Assembly: GCA_903887325.1 (NCBI GenBank)
Contig: CAISPG010000125.1
Coordinates: forward strand, 47,152 to 111,151
Direction of reading: 5' to 3'
Source of the DNA: an uncultured Burkholderiales bacterium
GTDB lineage: Bacteria > Pseudomonadota > Gammaproteobacteria > Burkholderiales > Burkholderiaceae_C
DNA length: 64,000 bases
Under the pieces are notes generated by a model, which saw only the letters and a program-made list of their open reading frames with translations, was not told the DNA's origin and did no database searches. Of the stretch, positions 17,415 to 26,162 are shown piece after piece; positions within the stretch are counted from its first letter, which is position 1, and each line of letters starts with the position of its first letter. The translations under genes were made by a program, and so were the position numbers.

Positions 17415-19037
17415 TTAAAACCCGGCGACCAAGCCGTCGCGGCGCGAATCGCTGGCCGCCACATAACCATGCACCTTGGGGTCGCCCATGCGCCAAATGA
17501 ACTGGCCTGAGCCGAAATCCTGGTAACTGTCGTTGATGACTTCCATGGCGTGGCCGCGCGCCTGCAAACCTTGAACGGTGTGCGCATCCATACCGGCTTC
17601 CACGTTGATGACCAGGCCTTCGTTGTAGCGCCAGCGCGGCGCGTCACATGCGGCTTGCGGGTTTTGCGCGTAATCGAGCATGCGCACCAGGGTTTGCACA
17701 TGGCCTTGCGGCTGCATGTTCGCGCCCATCACGCCATAACTCATGACCGGCTGGCCGTCTTTGGTGAGGAACGCCGGGATGATGGTGTGAAAAGGTCGCT
17801 TGCCCGGTGCCACCAAATTGGCCGGGTTCAAGCCGCCCGGACGCACCGCAAACGCATGACCTCGGTTTTGCAAACTGATGCCGTAGGTCGGCTCCACACA
17901 GCCCGAGCCAAAGCCCATGTAATTGCTTTGTATGAAGCTGACCATCATGCCGTTTTCATCGGCGGCGGTGAGGTAAATCGTGCCGCCCTTGGCCGGGTTG
18001 CCCGCTTTGAAGTCTTGCGCGCGTTGCATGTTTATCAACTTGGCGCGTTCTTTCAAATACGACTTGTCCAACAATTGCGCCGCTGTCACTTCCATGCTGC
18101 TGGCTTCTGCCACATAGCGGTAGACATCGGCAAAGGCCAGTTTCATGGCTTCAATTTGCACATGTTGCGAATCCACGCCATCACGTTGCAGCGCGGCCAG
18201 ATCAAAGTTATCCAAGATGCCTAAGGCAATCAGCGCGGCTATGCCTTGGCCATTGGGCGGAATTTCATGCAGCGTGTAACCTCTGTAATCCATAGAGATA
18301 GGTGTGACCCACTCGGCCTGGTAAGCCGCAAAGTCTGAGGCCTTCAAAGATCCGCCATTCGCGTTCGAAAAACGCTCTAAGGCTTCAGCAATTTCGCCAC
18401 CGTAAAACGCCTGGCCTTTGGTTTTGCCAATGGCCTGCAAGCCTTTGGCCGCTGCCGCAAACTGAAACAGCTCGCCGACTTCGGGTGCACGTCCATGCGG
18501 TAAAAACGCTTGTGCAAAACCCGGTTGGTTTTTGAGTTCTTCGACAGGAGCTGCCCATTTTTCCTGCACCACCACACTGAGCAAAAAACCGCGCTCGGCA
18601 ATCTCAATCGCCGGTTGCATCAAATCTTCAAACGGCAGCTTACCGAAGCGCTCGCTCAAAGCCACCCAACTCGCAACCGCTCCCGGCACGGTGACCGAAT
18701 CGATGCCGCGCTTAGGCGGGTTCATAGGGTTGTCGCCGTATTTGCGCTGGAAGTATTCGGGTGTCCAGGCTTGCGGTGCGCGACCCGACGCATTCAAACC
18801 ATGCAGTTGTTGGCCGTCCCACAAAATGCAAAACGCATCCGAACCGAGCCCGCAACTGACTGGCTCAACGATGGTCAGCACCGCCGCCGCTGCGATGGCC
18901 GCATCCACCGCATTGCCGCCGCGCCACAACATGCGCAAACCAGCTTGCGCCGCCAAGGGGTGCGAGGTGGACACGATATTGCGGGCAAAAACCGGAAGAC
19001 GCGTACTGCTGTAGGGATTGTTGAAATTGAAAGACAT
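17415..19037 (-). CDS. Gamma-glutamyltransferase-family protein
   Basis: 540-aa Ntn-hydrolase of the gamma-glutamyltransferase family, normally made as a precursor that self-cleaves before a Thr to form large and small subunits. The processing Thr is in KGGTIYLTAADENG at about 350. N-terminal ASTSHPLAAQAG-type region (STSHPLAAQAGLRML near 24-38) and GGNAVDAAIAAA are typical. No clear N-terminal signal peptide is visible, so it may be cytoplasmic, as in the YwrD-like branch. It lies downstream of DUF3422 (55-base gap) and is followed by the EamA gene. Substrate could be glutathione or another gamma-glutamyl or acyl amide. Confidence 0.9.
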   Translation of the reverse strand: MSFNFNNPYSSTRLPVFARNIVSTSHPLAAQAGLRMLWRGGNAVDAAIAAAAVLTIVEPVSCGLGSDAFCILWDGQQLHGLNASGRAPQAWTPEYFQRKYGDNPMNPPKRGIDSVTVPGAVASWVALSERFGKLPFEDLMQPAIEIAERGFLLSVVVQEKWAAPVEELKNQPGFAQAFLPHGRAPEVGELFQFAAAAKGLQAIGKTKGQAFYGGEIAEALERFSNANGGSLKASDFAAYQAEWVTPISMDYRGYTLHEIPPNGQGIAALIALGILDNFDLAALQRDGVDSQHVQIEAMKLAFADVYRYVAEASSMEVTAAQLLDKSYLKERAKLINMQRAQDFKAGNPAKGGTIYLTAADENGMMVSFIQSNYMGFGSGCVEPTYGISLQNRGHAFAVRPGGLNPANLVAPGKRPFHTIIPAFLTKDGQPVMSYGVMGANMQPQGHVQTLVRMLDYAQNPQAACDAPRWRYNEGLVINVEAGMDAHTVQGLQARGHAMEVINDSYQDFGSGQFIWRMGDPKVHGYVAASDSRRDGLVAGF

Positions 19038-19092
19038 TGTGAACAGACGTAAAGAAAAAGGCCGCTGAGGCGGAGCGAAATATGCGGGAAAA

Positions 19093-20373
19093 TCAAGCGT
19101 CCGGCCGGAACACCTTGTAATGCATGCGCCGGGTGATCCACCAGACCAGCAAGGCGATCAAAGGCACGGCCATGGCCGTGAACATGGTGGGACTTTGAAT
19201 CCAGCCCTTGGCCTCCAGGCCTTCGGCCACGTAATGAATCAAGCCGGCGATGTAATAAGTGATGGCCGCCACCGACAAACCTTCGACCGTGGTTTGCAGT
19301 TTCAATTGCATGCCCTGGCGTTTGTTCATGGCGGCCAGCAGCGCCTGGCTGCTTTGCTGCTGCTGGAAATCGACCCGGGTGCGCAACAAATTGCTCATGC
19401 GCGAAACGCGTTCAGACAAAGCGGTTTGCCGTTTGGCCACCCAGTCGCAAGTACTGCGCGCAGGCGACAAGCGCCGCTCCATGAATTCGCCTATGGATTG
19501 AAAACCGGGCAAGCGGGTTTCGCGGATATCCAGAATACGCCGGTCAACCAATTCGAAATACGCCTTGCTGGCCGAAAACCGTGAATGCTGCGCGGCGTAC
19601 AAACCTTCCATTTGTCCGGCCAGTCGCGTCAACCGCTCAAGCAATTCGGCTTCCTCGTCCTGGTGTGCGCTGCGGATCGCCTGCGCCAAATCGGCGAGTT
19701 CCTGTTCAGCCACGGCCAGCGACGGGGCGGCGCTGCGCGCCATCGGCAAACCCAGCAAGGCCACCATGCGGTAGGTTTCAATCTCCAACAGCCTTTGCAC
19801 CAACCGACCCAAACGCCGCTGCGACAACTGCCCGACGCGCAACAGCATGCGCGAGCAACCATCCGGGCCGATTTGAAAATCGGTGTGTAAGGTGGCCGAG
19901 CCTTCAGCCAATTGGCAGGCCACCAGTGAGTCTTCGCGGAACTGCTGGTGCAGTTCGTCGCGGTCGGCCAAGTCATCGGTCTGCTTGGCGCGCAAGTTGA
20001 TGCGGGCCAGGCACTCCCCAGGCAGATCTTTCAGCCATTGCTGAGGCAATAAAGCCAAGGCCAGTCCGTAGTCATCGGCGCGCGGCAAACCGGCGGGCGC
20101 ATCGGCCATGAATGTCCAGGTGACAAACTCGGTATGCAGTTCCCAGCGCAGCCGCCAGCTGCCCAGATCCACGCGCAAATGGTTGGCATGGGCGTCAGGC
20201 ACCGGCAAATGATGGTCATTCAGCAAAGCCAGCAAATGGGCGCGACTGGCGTCACGGGCTTCGGCATCGGCCAGCATCACCACATGGCTGATGGCCAGCG
20301 GTGCGCGCATGGGTTCGGGCGGTCGCGCGTGTACCTCGTTGTGTAAAGCGCGTCTGAGGGCGTGTTCTTTCAT
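19093..20373 (-). CDS. DUF3422 family membrane protein
   Basis: 426-aa conserved protein. The N-terminus (RALHNEVHARPPEPMRAP near 8-25) is the family signature. The middle is helical and charged with predicted coiled-coil content (about 200-340). Two C-terminal transmembrane helices (about 355-375 and 395-415) would anchor it in the inner membrane with most of the protein cytoplasmic. This topology resembles CorA-like or bactofilin-free scaffolds only superficially; function is unknown. It starts 10 bases after tctA stop, so it is read with the tctBA genes. Confidence 0.87.
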   Translation of the reverse strand: MKEHALRRALHNEVHARPPEPMRAPLAISHVVMLADAEARDASRAHLLALLNDHHLPVPDAHANHLRVDLGSWRLRWELHTEFVTWTFMADAPAGLPRADDYGLALALLPQQWLKDLPGECLARINLRAKQTDDLADRDELHQQFREDSLVACQLAEGSATLHTDFQIGPDGCSRMLLRVGQLSQRRLGRLVQRLLEIETYRMVALLGLPMARSAAPSLAVAEQELADLAQAIRSAHQDEEAELLERLTRLAGQMEGLYAAQHSRFSASKAYFELVDRRILDIRETRLPGFQSIGEFMERRLSPARSTCDWVAKRQTALSERVSRMSNLLRTRVDFQQQQSSQALLAAMNKRQGMQLKLQTTVEGLSVAAITYYIAGLIHYVAEGLEAKGWIQSPTMFTAMAVPLIALLVWWITRRMHYKVFRPDA

Positions 20374-20383
20374 TCAGGCAATT

Positions 20384-21895
20384 TCAATCTTCAACAAAGG
20401 CTTCTTCCCGCTTGGACTTGATGGCAGGCAACAGCACCAGCAACAACAAAACAACGGCCAGTGCCAGCAAAGCGGCCGACAACGGCCGGGTGATGAACAC
20501 CGACCAGTCGGCGCGCGCCAGCTTCAAGGCACGTTTTAAATATTCTTCCATCATGGGCCCGAGTATGAACCCGAGCAACAGCGGCGCCGGTTCGCAGCCC
20601 AGCTTGGTGAACAAATAACCCGCGAAACCGAACAAGGCCACCAGCCAGATGTCGAAGGTGGAATTGTTGGTGGTGTAGACGCCGATGGCGCAAAACAGCA
20701 CGATAGCCGGAAACATGTAGTGGTAAGGCACGGTCAGCAGCTTGATCCAGATGCCAATCATGGGCAGGTTCAAAATGACAAGCATCAAATTGCCTATCCA
20801 CATGGACACAATCAAACCCCAGAACAACTCGGGGTTGACCGTCATCACCTGCGGGCCGGGTTGTATGTTGTGTATGGTCATGGCGCCGACCATCAAGGCC
20901 ATCACCGCATTCGGCGGGATGCCTAAAGTGAGCAAAGGAATAAACGAAGTTTGCGCGCCGGCGTTATTGGCTGACTCGGGTGCCGCCACGCCACGGATAT
21001 TGCCTTGGCCCAACGGCACTTCACCGGCCTTGAGCTTGATTTTTTTCTCCAAGGTGTACGAGGCAAACGAAGCCAGCACCGCGCCGCCGCCGGGCAAGAT
21101 ACCAAGCAACGAGCCCAGCGCTGTGCCGCGCAGCACGGCGGGCATCATTTGTTTGAAATCTTCTCGGGTTGGAAACAAACCCTGTACCCTGGCAGTGAAC
21201 ACTTCCCGCTCCAGCTCACTTTTAGCCAGGTTGCTGATGATTTCGCCATAACCAAACACACCCATGGCGACGGCCACAAAGCCTATGCCATCGGTCAGTT
21301 CGGGAATATCAAAAGTGAACCGCGCCATGCCCGAATTCACATCGGTGCCGACCAGACCGAGTAGCAAACCCAAAATGATCATGGCGATGGCTTTGAGCAA
21401 GGAGCCCGAAGCCAGCACCACGGCACCGACCAGACCGACCACCATCAAGGCGCAGTATTCCGCCGGGCCGAAAGCGAAAGCCACTTCGGTCAAGGGCGCG
21501 GCAAACGCGGCCAACAGCAAAGTGCCAACGCAGCCTGCAAAAAACGAACCCAGACCGGCGGCGGCCAGCGCCGGGCCTGCACGGCCTTGGCGCGCCATCT
21601 GGTAGCCATCGAGCGTGGTGACCACAGAGGAGGATTCACCCGGCAGGTTAACCAAAATAGCGGTGGTCGAACCGCCGTATTGGGCACCGTAATAAATACC
21701 TGCCAGCATGATCAGCGCAGACACCGGCGGCAAGGCATAGGTGGCCGGTAACAACATGGCAATCGTGGCCACCGGGCCGATACCCGGCAGCACGCCTATG
21801 AGCGTGCCTAATAAGCAACCGATCAGGGCATACAACAAATTGACGGGCGTACCGGCGACAGCGAATCCTGTGGCGAGGTTGGCGAGCAAGTCCAT
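20384..21895 (-). CDS. tctA: Tripartite tricarboxylate transporter, large membrane subunit TctA
   Basis: 503-aa inner-membrane protein with about 12 helices. Family motifs: GVLPGIGPVATIAMLLP near 40-56, the LPGESSSVVTTLDGYQMARQG loop near 87-107, and GILPGGGAVLASF near 265. Moves citrate or other carboxylates with a periplasmic binding protein (TctC) and the small subunit TctB. tctB lies 10 bases upstream. No tctC gene is present in the cluster or window. These transporters often use unlinked binding proteins in Burkholderiales, so the substrate cannot be inferred. Confidence 0.94.
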   Translation of the reverse strand: MDLLANLATGFAVAGTPVNLLYALIGCLLGTLIGVLPGIGPVATIAMLLPATYALPPVSALIMLAGIYYGAQYGGSTTAILVNLPGESSSVVTTLDGYQMARQGRAGPALAAAGLGSFFAGCVGTLLLAAFAAPLTEVAFAFGPAEYCALMVVGLVGAVVLASGSLLKAIAMIILGLLLGLVGTDVNSGMARFTFDIPELTDGIGFVAVAMGVFGYGEIISNLAKSELEREVFTARVQGLFPTREDFKQMMPAVLRGTALGSLLGILPGGGAVLASFASYTLEKKIKLKAGEVPLGQGNIRGVAAPESANNAGAQTSFIPLLTLGIPPNAVMALMVGAMTIHNIQPGPQVMTVNPELFWGLIVSMWIGNLMLVILNLPMIGIWIKLLTVPYHYMFPAIVLFCAIGVYTTNNSTFDIWLVALFGFAGYLFTKLGCEPAPLLLGFILGPMMEEYLKRALKLARADWSVFITRPLSAALLALAVVLLLLVLLPAIKSKREEAFVED

Positions 21896-21905
21896 GTGTA
21901 TCCGA

Positions 21906-22403
21906 TCAGTAGAGGTTGACGAATGCAGGCCATACCGGCACTTGCAACTTCAGCAGTTGAATAAACACCAGATAACTGCCGGCTGCCAGCACGCTGCCCA
22001 AAACCAACCAGCGGCGAACCGTGAAACTCGCCGCGTCGGCCAGTAGCGACAAACCGCACAAGGCATAAATGGCAAGCATCAAACCCATGGGCGGCAAGCC
22101 GATGAAGGACAAACCGCCGAGCAGCAGGCCGAACAAGACGTTCGCGCCCAGAATACAAAACAAGGGACGCCAGGCCAATTCACCGATGACACCGCCATCA
22201 GGCGTCTCCACCACCAGAGAAAAAAACATGATGAAACCGCCAAGCATGACCAGTACCAGCCCCAGAACCAACGGAAAATAGCCGGGGCCCATCTGCGCCG
22301 CAGAGCCCACGGAATAGCCGGTGGCAGAGTTCCAGGCAAATGCCGCACCGGTGACGGTGAACATCAGTCCGGAAGCAAAATCTTTTTGACTCTTGATGGA
22401 CAA
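21906..22403 (-). CDS. tctB: Tripartite tricarboxylate transporter, small membrane subunit TctB
   Basis: 165-aa small membrane subunit with four hydrophobic helices. I choose a TTG start at 22403: AGGAG sits 7 bases upstream and the protein then begins LSIKSQKDFASGLMF (Met first in vivo), as TctB proteins do; the track start at 22475 adds 24 unlikely residues. The motif AQMGPGYFPLVLGLVLVMLG near 34-53 is diagnostic. Followed 10 bases later by tctA; preceded 38 bases by the spermidine-synthase-like gene. Confidence 0.9.
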   Translation of the reverse strand: MSIKSQKDFASGLMFTVTGAAFAWNSATGYSVGSAAQMGPGYFPLVLGLVLVMLGGFIMFFSLVVETPDGGVIGELAWRPLFCILGANVLFGLLLGGLSFIGLPPMGLMLAIYALCGLSLLADAASFTVRRWLVLGSVLAAGSYLVFIQLLKLQVPVWPAFVNLY

Positions 22404-22416
22404 GGCGGAACTCCTG
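22404..22416 (-). promoter_or_regulatory. Ribosome binding site that sets the TTG start of tctB
   Basis: On the minus strand CAGGAG lies 7 bases before TTG. No ATG or GTG in the same frame has comparable spacing to a Shine-Dalgarno sequence, and the next in-frame ATG would remove 13 conserved residues. Confidence 0.7.
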
Positions 22417-22441
22417 AAAAGAGCAGAAGCGCGATTGTCAC

Positions 22442-23197
22442 CTAAGCGGCCACCGGCCTGAACATGCGCAACCACTGAGGCGCGGGTAAACGCCAGCGTT
22501 TGTGTATTTCTGCCGCACGCGCCTGCAACACCTCTTCTGCCTGATACAGCGGTGTGCGCTGTGCCAGCACCACGGTATTGCCTTCGCGCGTGGGCTTGAA
22601 AACCCAGACCGCGTCAGCGCCAAAGGCCTGGCTGATATGACCCAAGCTGCGCTCATAACTGGAAGAGCGGCCAAACAAATTGACCAGCATGCAACCGCGC
22701 GCCGTCAGCAAACGGCGGCAACCGGCATAAAAATCGAGGTCATCCAAGACCGGCGCGGCCGCTTCATCGTCGTACAAATCGACATGTAAAACATCGACCT
22801 GACCCTGCCAGTGCTCGTGCGCCGCGACCTCGGCGGCGTCGCCGAGCACCACATTCAGCAGTTCATCGTCCGCGCCCAATTCGAACCAGGTGCGGCAGGC
22901 AGCGATCACCTGCGGGTTGAGTTCAATGGCGGTGGTGCGCATCTTCAACACCTTGTGGCAGTTTTTGGTGAGCGCTGCCGCGCCCAAACCAAATTGCATG
23001 GCGTGCATGCCTTCCACCTCATCAGCCTCGTGGAACAACAACCAGGCCTGCATGCGCTGCACATAGTCCAACTCAATGTCATTGGGTTTGTTCAACAGCA
23101 TGGAACCCTGAATCCACACGGTGCCCAGGTGCAAGTAACGCACCTTGCCGTGCTCGGACACATTGACTTGCGGGAGTTGGGGTGGGGTAGAGGCCAT
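22442..23197 (-). CDS. Spermidine-synthase-like methyltransferase-fold protein
   Basis: 251-aa protein of the polyamine aminopropyltransferase fold. Visible elements: MHAMQFGLGAAALTKNCHK near 64-82 (nucleotide-binding loop), AIELNPQVIAAC (acidic residue binding the ribose), DVLHVDLYDDEAAAPVLDDLDFYAGC near 134-159. True spermidine synthases carry a conserved D-T/S-DP..G motif at this point; here it reads VDLYDDE, so aminopropyl transfer is uncertain. First gene of the run that continues with tctBA and DUF3422. Proteins like this are often annotated as spermidine synthase without proof. Confidence 0.75.
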   Translation of the reverse strand: MASTPPQLPQVNVSEHGKVRYLHLGTVWIQGSMLLNKPNDIELDYVQRMQAWLLFHEADEVEGMHAMQFGLGAAALTKNCHKVLKMRTTAIELNPQVIAACRTWFELGADDELLNVVLGDAAEVAAHEHWQGQVDVLHVDLYDDEAAAPVLDDLDFYAGCRRLLTARGCMLVNLFGRSSSYERSLGHISQAFGADAVWVFKPTREGNTVVLAQRTPLYQAEEVLQARAAEIHKRWRLPAPQWLRMFRPVAA

Positions 23198-23353
23198 GGG
23201 GGATTGTCGCTAGTTCGGCGGATGATTTGGAAATGAATAGATAAACAGCGAAGAAAACATGTTTACTAAAGCCGATCAACCCGGCTACATTGCAAGCCAC
23301 AGCTGACACATAATCGAAAGTGACCGCTGCAATAAGTGCAGCTACGCCAACGC

Positions 23354-24700
23354 CTAATCCAACAACCGACGCAAGGCAGGTGTAGAAACATCGTCCAAAT
23401 GCCGAAACGCCGGTGCAATCTTGTCGATGTCTTCTGGCGCGACACCAAACTTTTCAAAGTAAACCTTCCACTCGCGCAGCTTCAACCAAACTTCGCTCAT
23501 CGTGTTGGCGGCATCGGCCTTAGATACGGTGAACTGGGCATGTGCGGCCAGTGCGTTGTCCAAAGTCGCTAGCCTGCCTTGCGGGCCCACGCCCAAATGC
23601 AAAAAACGCTCAGTGGCATGGCTTGCGCGAGGCAACACGTCGTACAAAGGGCTTAAGCGCCAACCGGGCAACCGGGGGTCCCACAAAAAACCATGGTTGC
23701 GCAGGTGGTCATCGTCGTTGCTCACAAAGATATTGAAGACCATGCGTTTAAAAAGTTCCGCGTTGTCCTGGCGAATGACGCTGGGATGGCAGTGCTCTCG
23801 CACGGCCTGGGCAAGGTCGCTGTAAGCCTTGGTGCGAGATTCGGTTTCATCGCAAGCCAACATGGTCAGGCCGCTCACAAAGCCCAAGCGATGCTCCACG
23901 CGACCTTTGCCTGGCTGTGTGGCAAACAGATTGTCAATATTGGCGAGGACATCATCAGCTGCAAGCCAGTAGCGGTCAAAGCGACGAATGCGCATGAGCT
24001 TGCGCTCGCCAATCGTTTGCATTTCAATCTCGGGTACTTGCAAGCCAACTTCAGCAGCCAATCGCAGTGTGGCGGTTTCCACGCCTGTCACGTCGAAGCG
24101 GTCTTGTTGACTTGAAAATTTGGCCAGCCACAAAACCCCTTGCGCATCTCGCACCGAGGCTTTCGGCCGCGCCCCACCTAATGCAGTGCCCTCCACAAAT
24201 ATGCCTTCCAAGTGCGCGGGCACAGGCAGCCCCTCCCCGATCCGATCCGCAGCCTCCATCAGGTGCGCCAGGTCGTGTGAGACATGGAGGCCATGACTAG
24301 GCCATTGCTTGATATCAGTGCGTATGTCGAGTGCCCCGACACGCTCACTGCCGGCGTGCAGCAAGTACTGAGACTCAGGCAGGCTATTGGCCGGCACCTT
24401 GAGTTTGGCTTCAATGACGCGCCGCCCCCATGCGTCCGGCGCTGCGTCGCGAATGCCACCGAAAAACGACAACTGCTTGGCCGGAAACAGACGCTTGCCC
24501 AAAACGCCCTGCGGATGGCGCAGGCTCAGACTCACCTGATCGACTTCCAAGGCATCCAGCCTGCGCGCGTAGTTCAAGCCATAGGTGAAGCTGGCGGTCT
24601 TTACCTCGTTGCCTTCTTCTGTCATGAGCAACTGTCCGCATGGCTTCCAATCCTGCCCGATGTGGGCAAACACCATTAACTTCAATTCTTTGTCTGGCAT
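23354..24700 (-). CDS. hipA: HipA-family serine/threonine kinase toxin
   Basis: 448-aa kinase. E. coli HipA phosphorylates glutamyl-tRNA synthetase and causes persistence. The N-terminal subdomain (about 1-110) contains FGGIRDAAPDAWGRR. The ATP loop TALGGARPKA is at about 172-181, with the Lys of LAKF near 194. The catalytic loop NDDDHLRNHGF lies at 328-338 and the metal-binding SPLYDVLP at 350-357, so the kinase looks intact. The antitoxin gene ends 12 bases upstream on the same strand. A short hairpin (GCTGCA/TGCAGC, 23326-23342) lies 12 bases past the stop but lacks a T-run. Target unknown. Confidence 0.92.
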   Translation of the reverse strand: MPDKELKLMVFAHIGQDWKPCGQLLMTEEGNEVKTASFTYGLNYARRLDALEVDQVSLSLRHPQGVLGKRLFPAKQLSFFGGIRDAAPDAWGRRVIEAKLKVPANSLPESQYLLHAGSERVGALDIRTDIKQWPSHGLHVSHDLAHLMEAADRIGEGLPVPAHLEGIFVEGTALGGARPKASVRDAQGVLWLAKFSSQQDRFDVTGVETATLRLAAEVGLQVPEIEMQTIGERKLMRIRRFDRYWLAADDVLANIDNLFATQPGKGRVEHRLGFVSGLTMLACDETESRTKAYSDLAQAVREHCHPSVIRQDNAELFKRMVFNIFVSNDDDHLRNHGFLWDPRLPGWRLSPLYDVLPRASHATERFLHLGVGPQGRLATLDNALAAHAQFTVSKADAANTMSEVWLKLREWKVYFEKFGVAPEDIDKIAPAFRHLDDVSTPALRRLLD

Positions 24701-24712
24701 GTGTTTAGCGCC

Positions 24713-25054
24713 TCAAAAATCAAGTTCTTCGAGCTCAGCCGCTGTCAGATCGCGCACGCGGCGGGTCTTTTCACGCGCACTGAGCGCCAGCAGAGCCGGG
24801 TCTTTTTCAGCTAACAAGTCCAATAGTGAGCTGCCAGGCGAAATGGCTGCAAGGTAGCGCAACACTTGCCCCAGTGCTATGCCGGGGTCACCCTTTTCCA
24901 GCCGGTAAGCCGTGTTGCGCGACAGGCCCGCCCGCAACGCAGCCTCAGCTTGCTTGACTTGTCGGGCCAAACGCAGTCGCGCCAAAAGCATTCCCACACG
25001 AATGCATTCCTGTTGCTGTTCAGTGGAAACCATGACGGATTGATCTACTCTCAT
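24713..25054 (-). CDS. hipB: HipB-like XRE-family antitoxin / repressor
   Basis: 113-aa protein with a helix-turn-helix of the XRE/Cro type: GMLLARLRLARQVKQAEAAL then LSRNTAYRLEKGDPGIALGQVLRYLAAI at about 40-68. The tail (about 75-113, rich in Leu, Arg and Glu, ending AAELEELDF) would contact the HipA kinase. Precedes hipA by 12 bases, giving the usual antitoxin-first order. Upstream is an unusually AT-rich 190-base region with a perfect long-spaced inverted repeat, the likely operator and promoter. A second in-frame ATG 21 bases downstream is an alternative start. Confidence 0.88.
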   Translation of the reverse strand: MRVDQSVMVSTEQQQECIRVGMLLARLRLARQVKQAEAALRAGLSRNTAYRLEKGDPGIALGQVLRYLAAISPGSSLLDLLAEKDPALLALSAREKTRRVRDLTAAELEELDF

Positions 25055-25144
25055 GATGGATCTTTATGTTTGATAAATAGCGGATTATTTTGTTATGGAT
25101 TGCCGCGCATTGTAGCCAAATAACAAGGCTGGCGCTTATTTTGC

Positions 25145-25186
25145 TCGTTAAATCTTACTTTATATATTCAATGAGTGATTTAACGA
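25145..25186. promoter_or_regulatory. Long-spaced perfect inverted repeat upstream of hipBA
   Basis: TCGTTAAATC at 25145-25154 and its exact reverse complement GATTTAACGA at 25177-25186 are separated by 22 AT-rich bases, centres 32 bases apart (about three helical turns). It lies 91-132 bases upstream of the hipB start in a region far more AT-rich than its surroundings. Best read as two operator half-sites for the HipB-like repressor; a candidate -10 TACAAT for hipB lies between it and the gene on the minus strand. Confidence 0.45.
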
Positions 25187-25243
25187 TCAAAATTTAAATG
25201 CCGGACGAAAATCGACCGGGGCATTGAACATGCCGGGTTCCAA

Positions 25244-26047
25244 TCACAAACCCAACACCTGCCTCACATTCCGCGTCGTCGTCTCTTGCACTTCCCCCAC
25301 CGACACACCTCTTAATTCAGCCAGCACCTGCGCGATGCGCGGTACCTGCTCCGGCGTATTGCGGCCTTGCGCCTCACCGGCTTGGCGCTGCTCGGCGGTC
25401 ACATACAACCAATGCGGCGGTATGTCGGGCGAATCGGTTTCCAGCACCAGCGCGTCCAGCGGCAACTCGGTCGCCAAGCGGCGCAACTGCAAAGCCCGCT
25501 CATAGGTCAACGCACCGCCAAAACCCAGTTTGAAACCAAGGTCAATAAACATACGTGCCTGCTGCAAGCTGCCGTTGAACGCATGCGCGATGCCGCCCTT
25601 GACCGGCGTTTGCCGCAAACCTTGCAGCAACAAATCGGCGCTGCGCCGCACATGCAGGATGACGGGCAAGTCGTGTTGTTGCGCCAGTTTGAGTTGCGCT
25701 TTGTAAAACATTTGCTGGCGCGCCATGTCCAAGCCCGGCACAAATCCATCGAGGCCGATTTCACCGACCGCCACCAAACGCGGGTCGCTGCGGTGCTGAT
25801 GCAGTTGCGCGTCAAGCGTTTGCAAGTCGGCCGCTGCGGCTTGCGGCGTGTACATAGGGTGTATGCCCAGCGCATACACATCGCCGTGTTGATGCGCGAG
25901 CAGTCGCACGGTGTCAAAGTTACTCGCCTCGACCGCCGGTATCACACAGGTAGCCACACCGGCTTTGCGCGCCGCAGCGCGCACCGCGTCGCGGTCGGCG
26001 GCAAACTCCGGCGCGTCCAAATGGCAATGGCTGTCTATCCAGTTCAT
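25244..26047 (-). CDS. TatD-family metal-dependent hydrolase
   Basis: 267-aa TIM-barrel hydrolase. TatD proteins are 3'-5' nucleases acting on DNA and RNA, or D-aminoacyl-type hydrolases in some branches. Metal ligands: DSHCHLD at 5-11, AVGEIGLDGFV near 94-104 (Glu), VILHVRRS near 128-135 (His), GGIAHAFNG near 152-160 (His), and LETDSPDI near 204-211 (Asp). All are present, so it should be active. Single gene, divergent from the lipoprotein trio, with the hipBA regulatory region at its end. Confidence 0.92.
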   Translation of the reverse strand: MNWIDSHCHLDAPEFAADRDAVRAAARKAGVATCVIPAVEASNFDTVRLLAHQHGDVYALGIHPMYTPQAAAADLQTLDAQLHQHRSDPRLVAVGEIGLDGFVPGLDMARQQMFYKAQLKLAQQHDLPVILHVRRSADLLLQGLRQTPVKGGIAHAFNGSLQQARMFIDLGFKLGFGGALTYERALQLRRLATELPLDALVLETDSPDIPPHWLYVTAEQRQAGEAQGRNTPEQVPRIAQVLAELRGVSVGEVQETTTRNVRQVLGL

Positions 26048-26101
26048 AAGGGGATTGTGGCGAATACAAAGCCAACGGCAATCAGCTTCCGGATTTTTAC
26101 C

Positions 26102-26130
26102 TTCACACTGACCTGAGAGCAGACTAAGAT
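26102..26130 (+). promoter_or_regulatory. Sigma-70 type promoter candidate for the CsgG/DUF4810/DUF799 operon
   Basis: TTCACA (five of six matches to the -35 consensus) at 26102-26107, a 17-base spacer, then TAAGAT (four of six) at 26125-26130. This would start transcription near 26137, leaving a leader of about 26 bases before the CsgG-like ATG. Read by eye only. Confidence 0.5.
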
Positions 26131-26162
26131 GGTTGAAGCGTCAATACCCAAGGACTTCTTTC

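Noticed and set aside
23326-23342. GCTGCA/TGCAGC hairpin after hipA as a terminator
   Set aside because: Stem is perfect but there is no T-run on the minus strand, so I mention it only under hipA.
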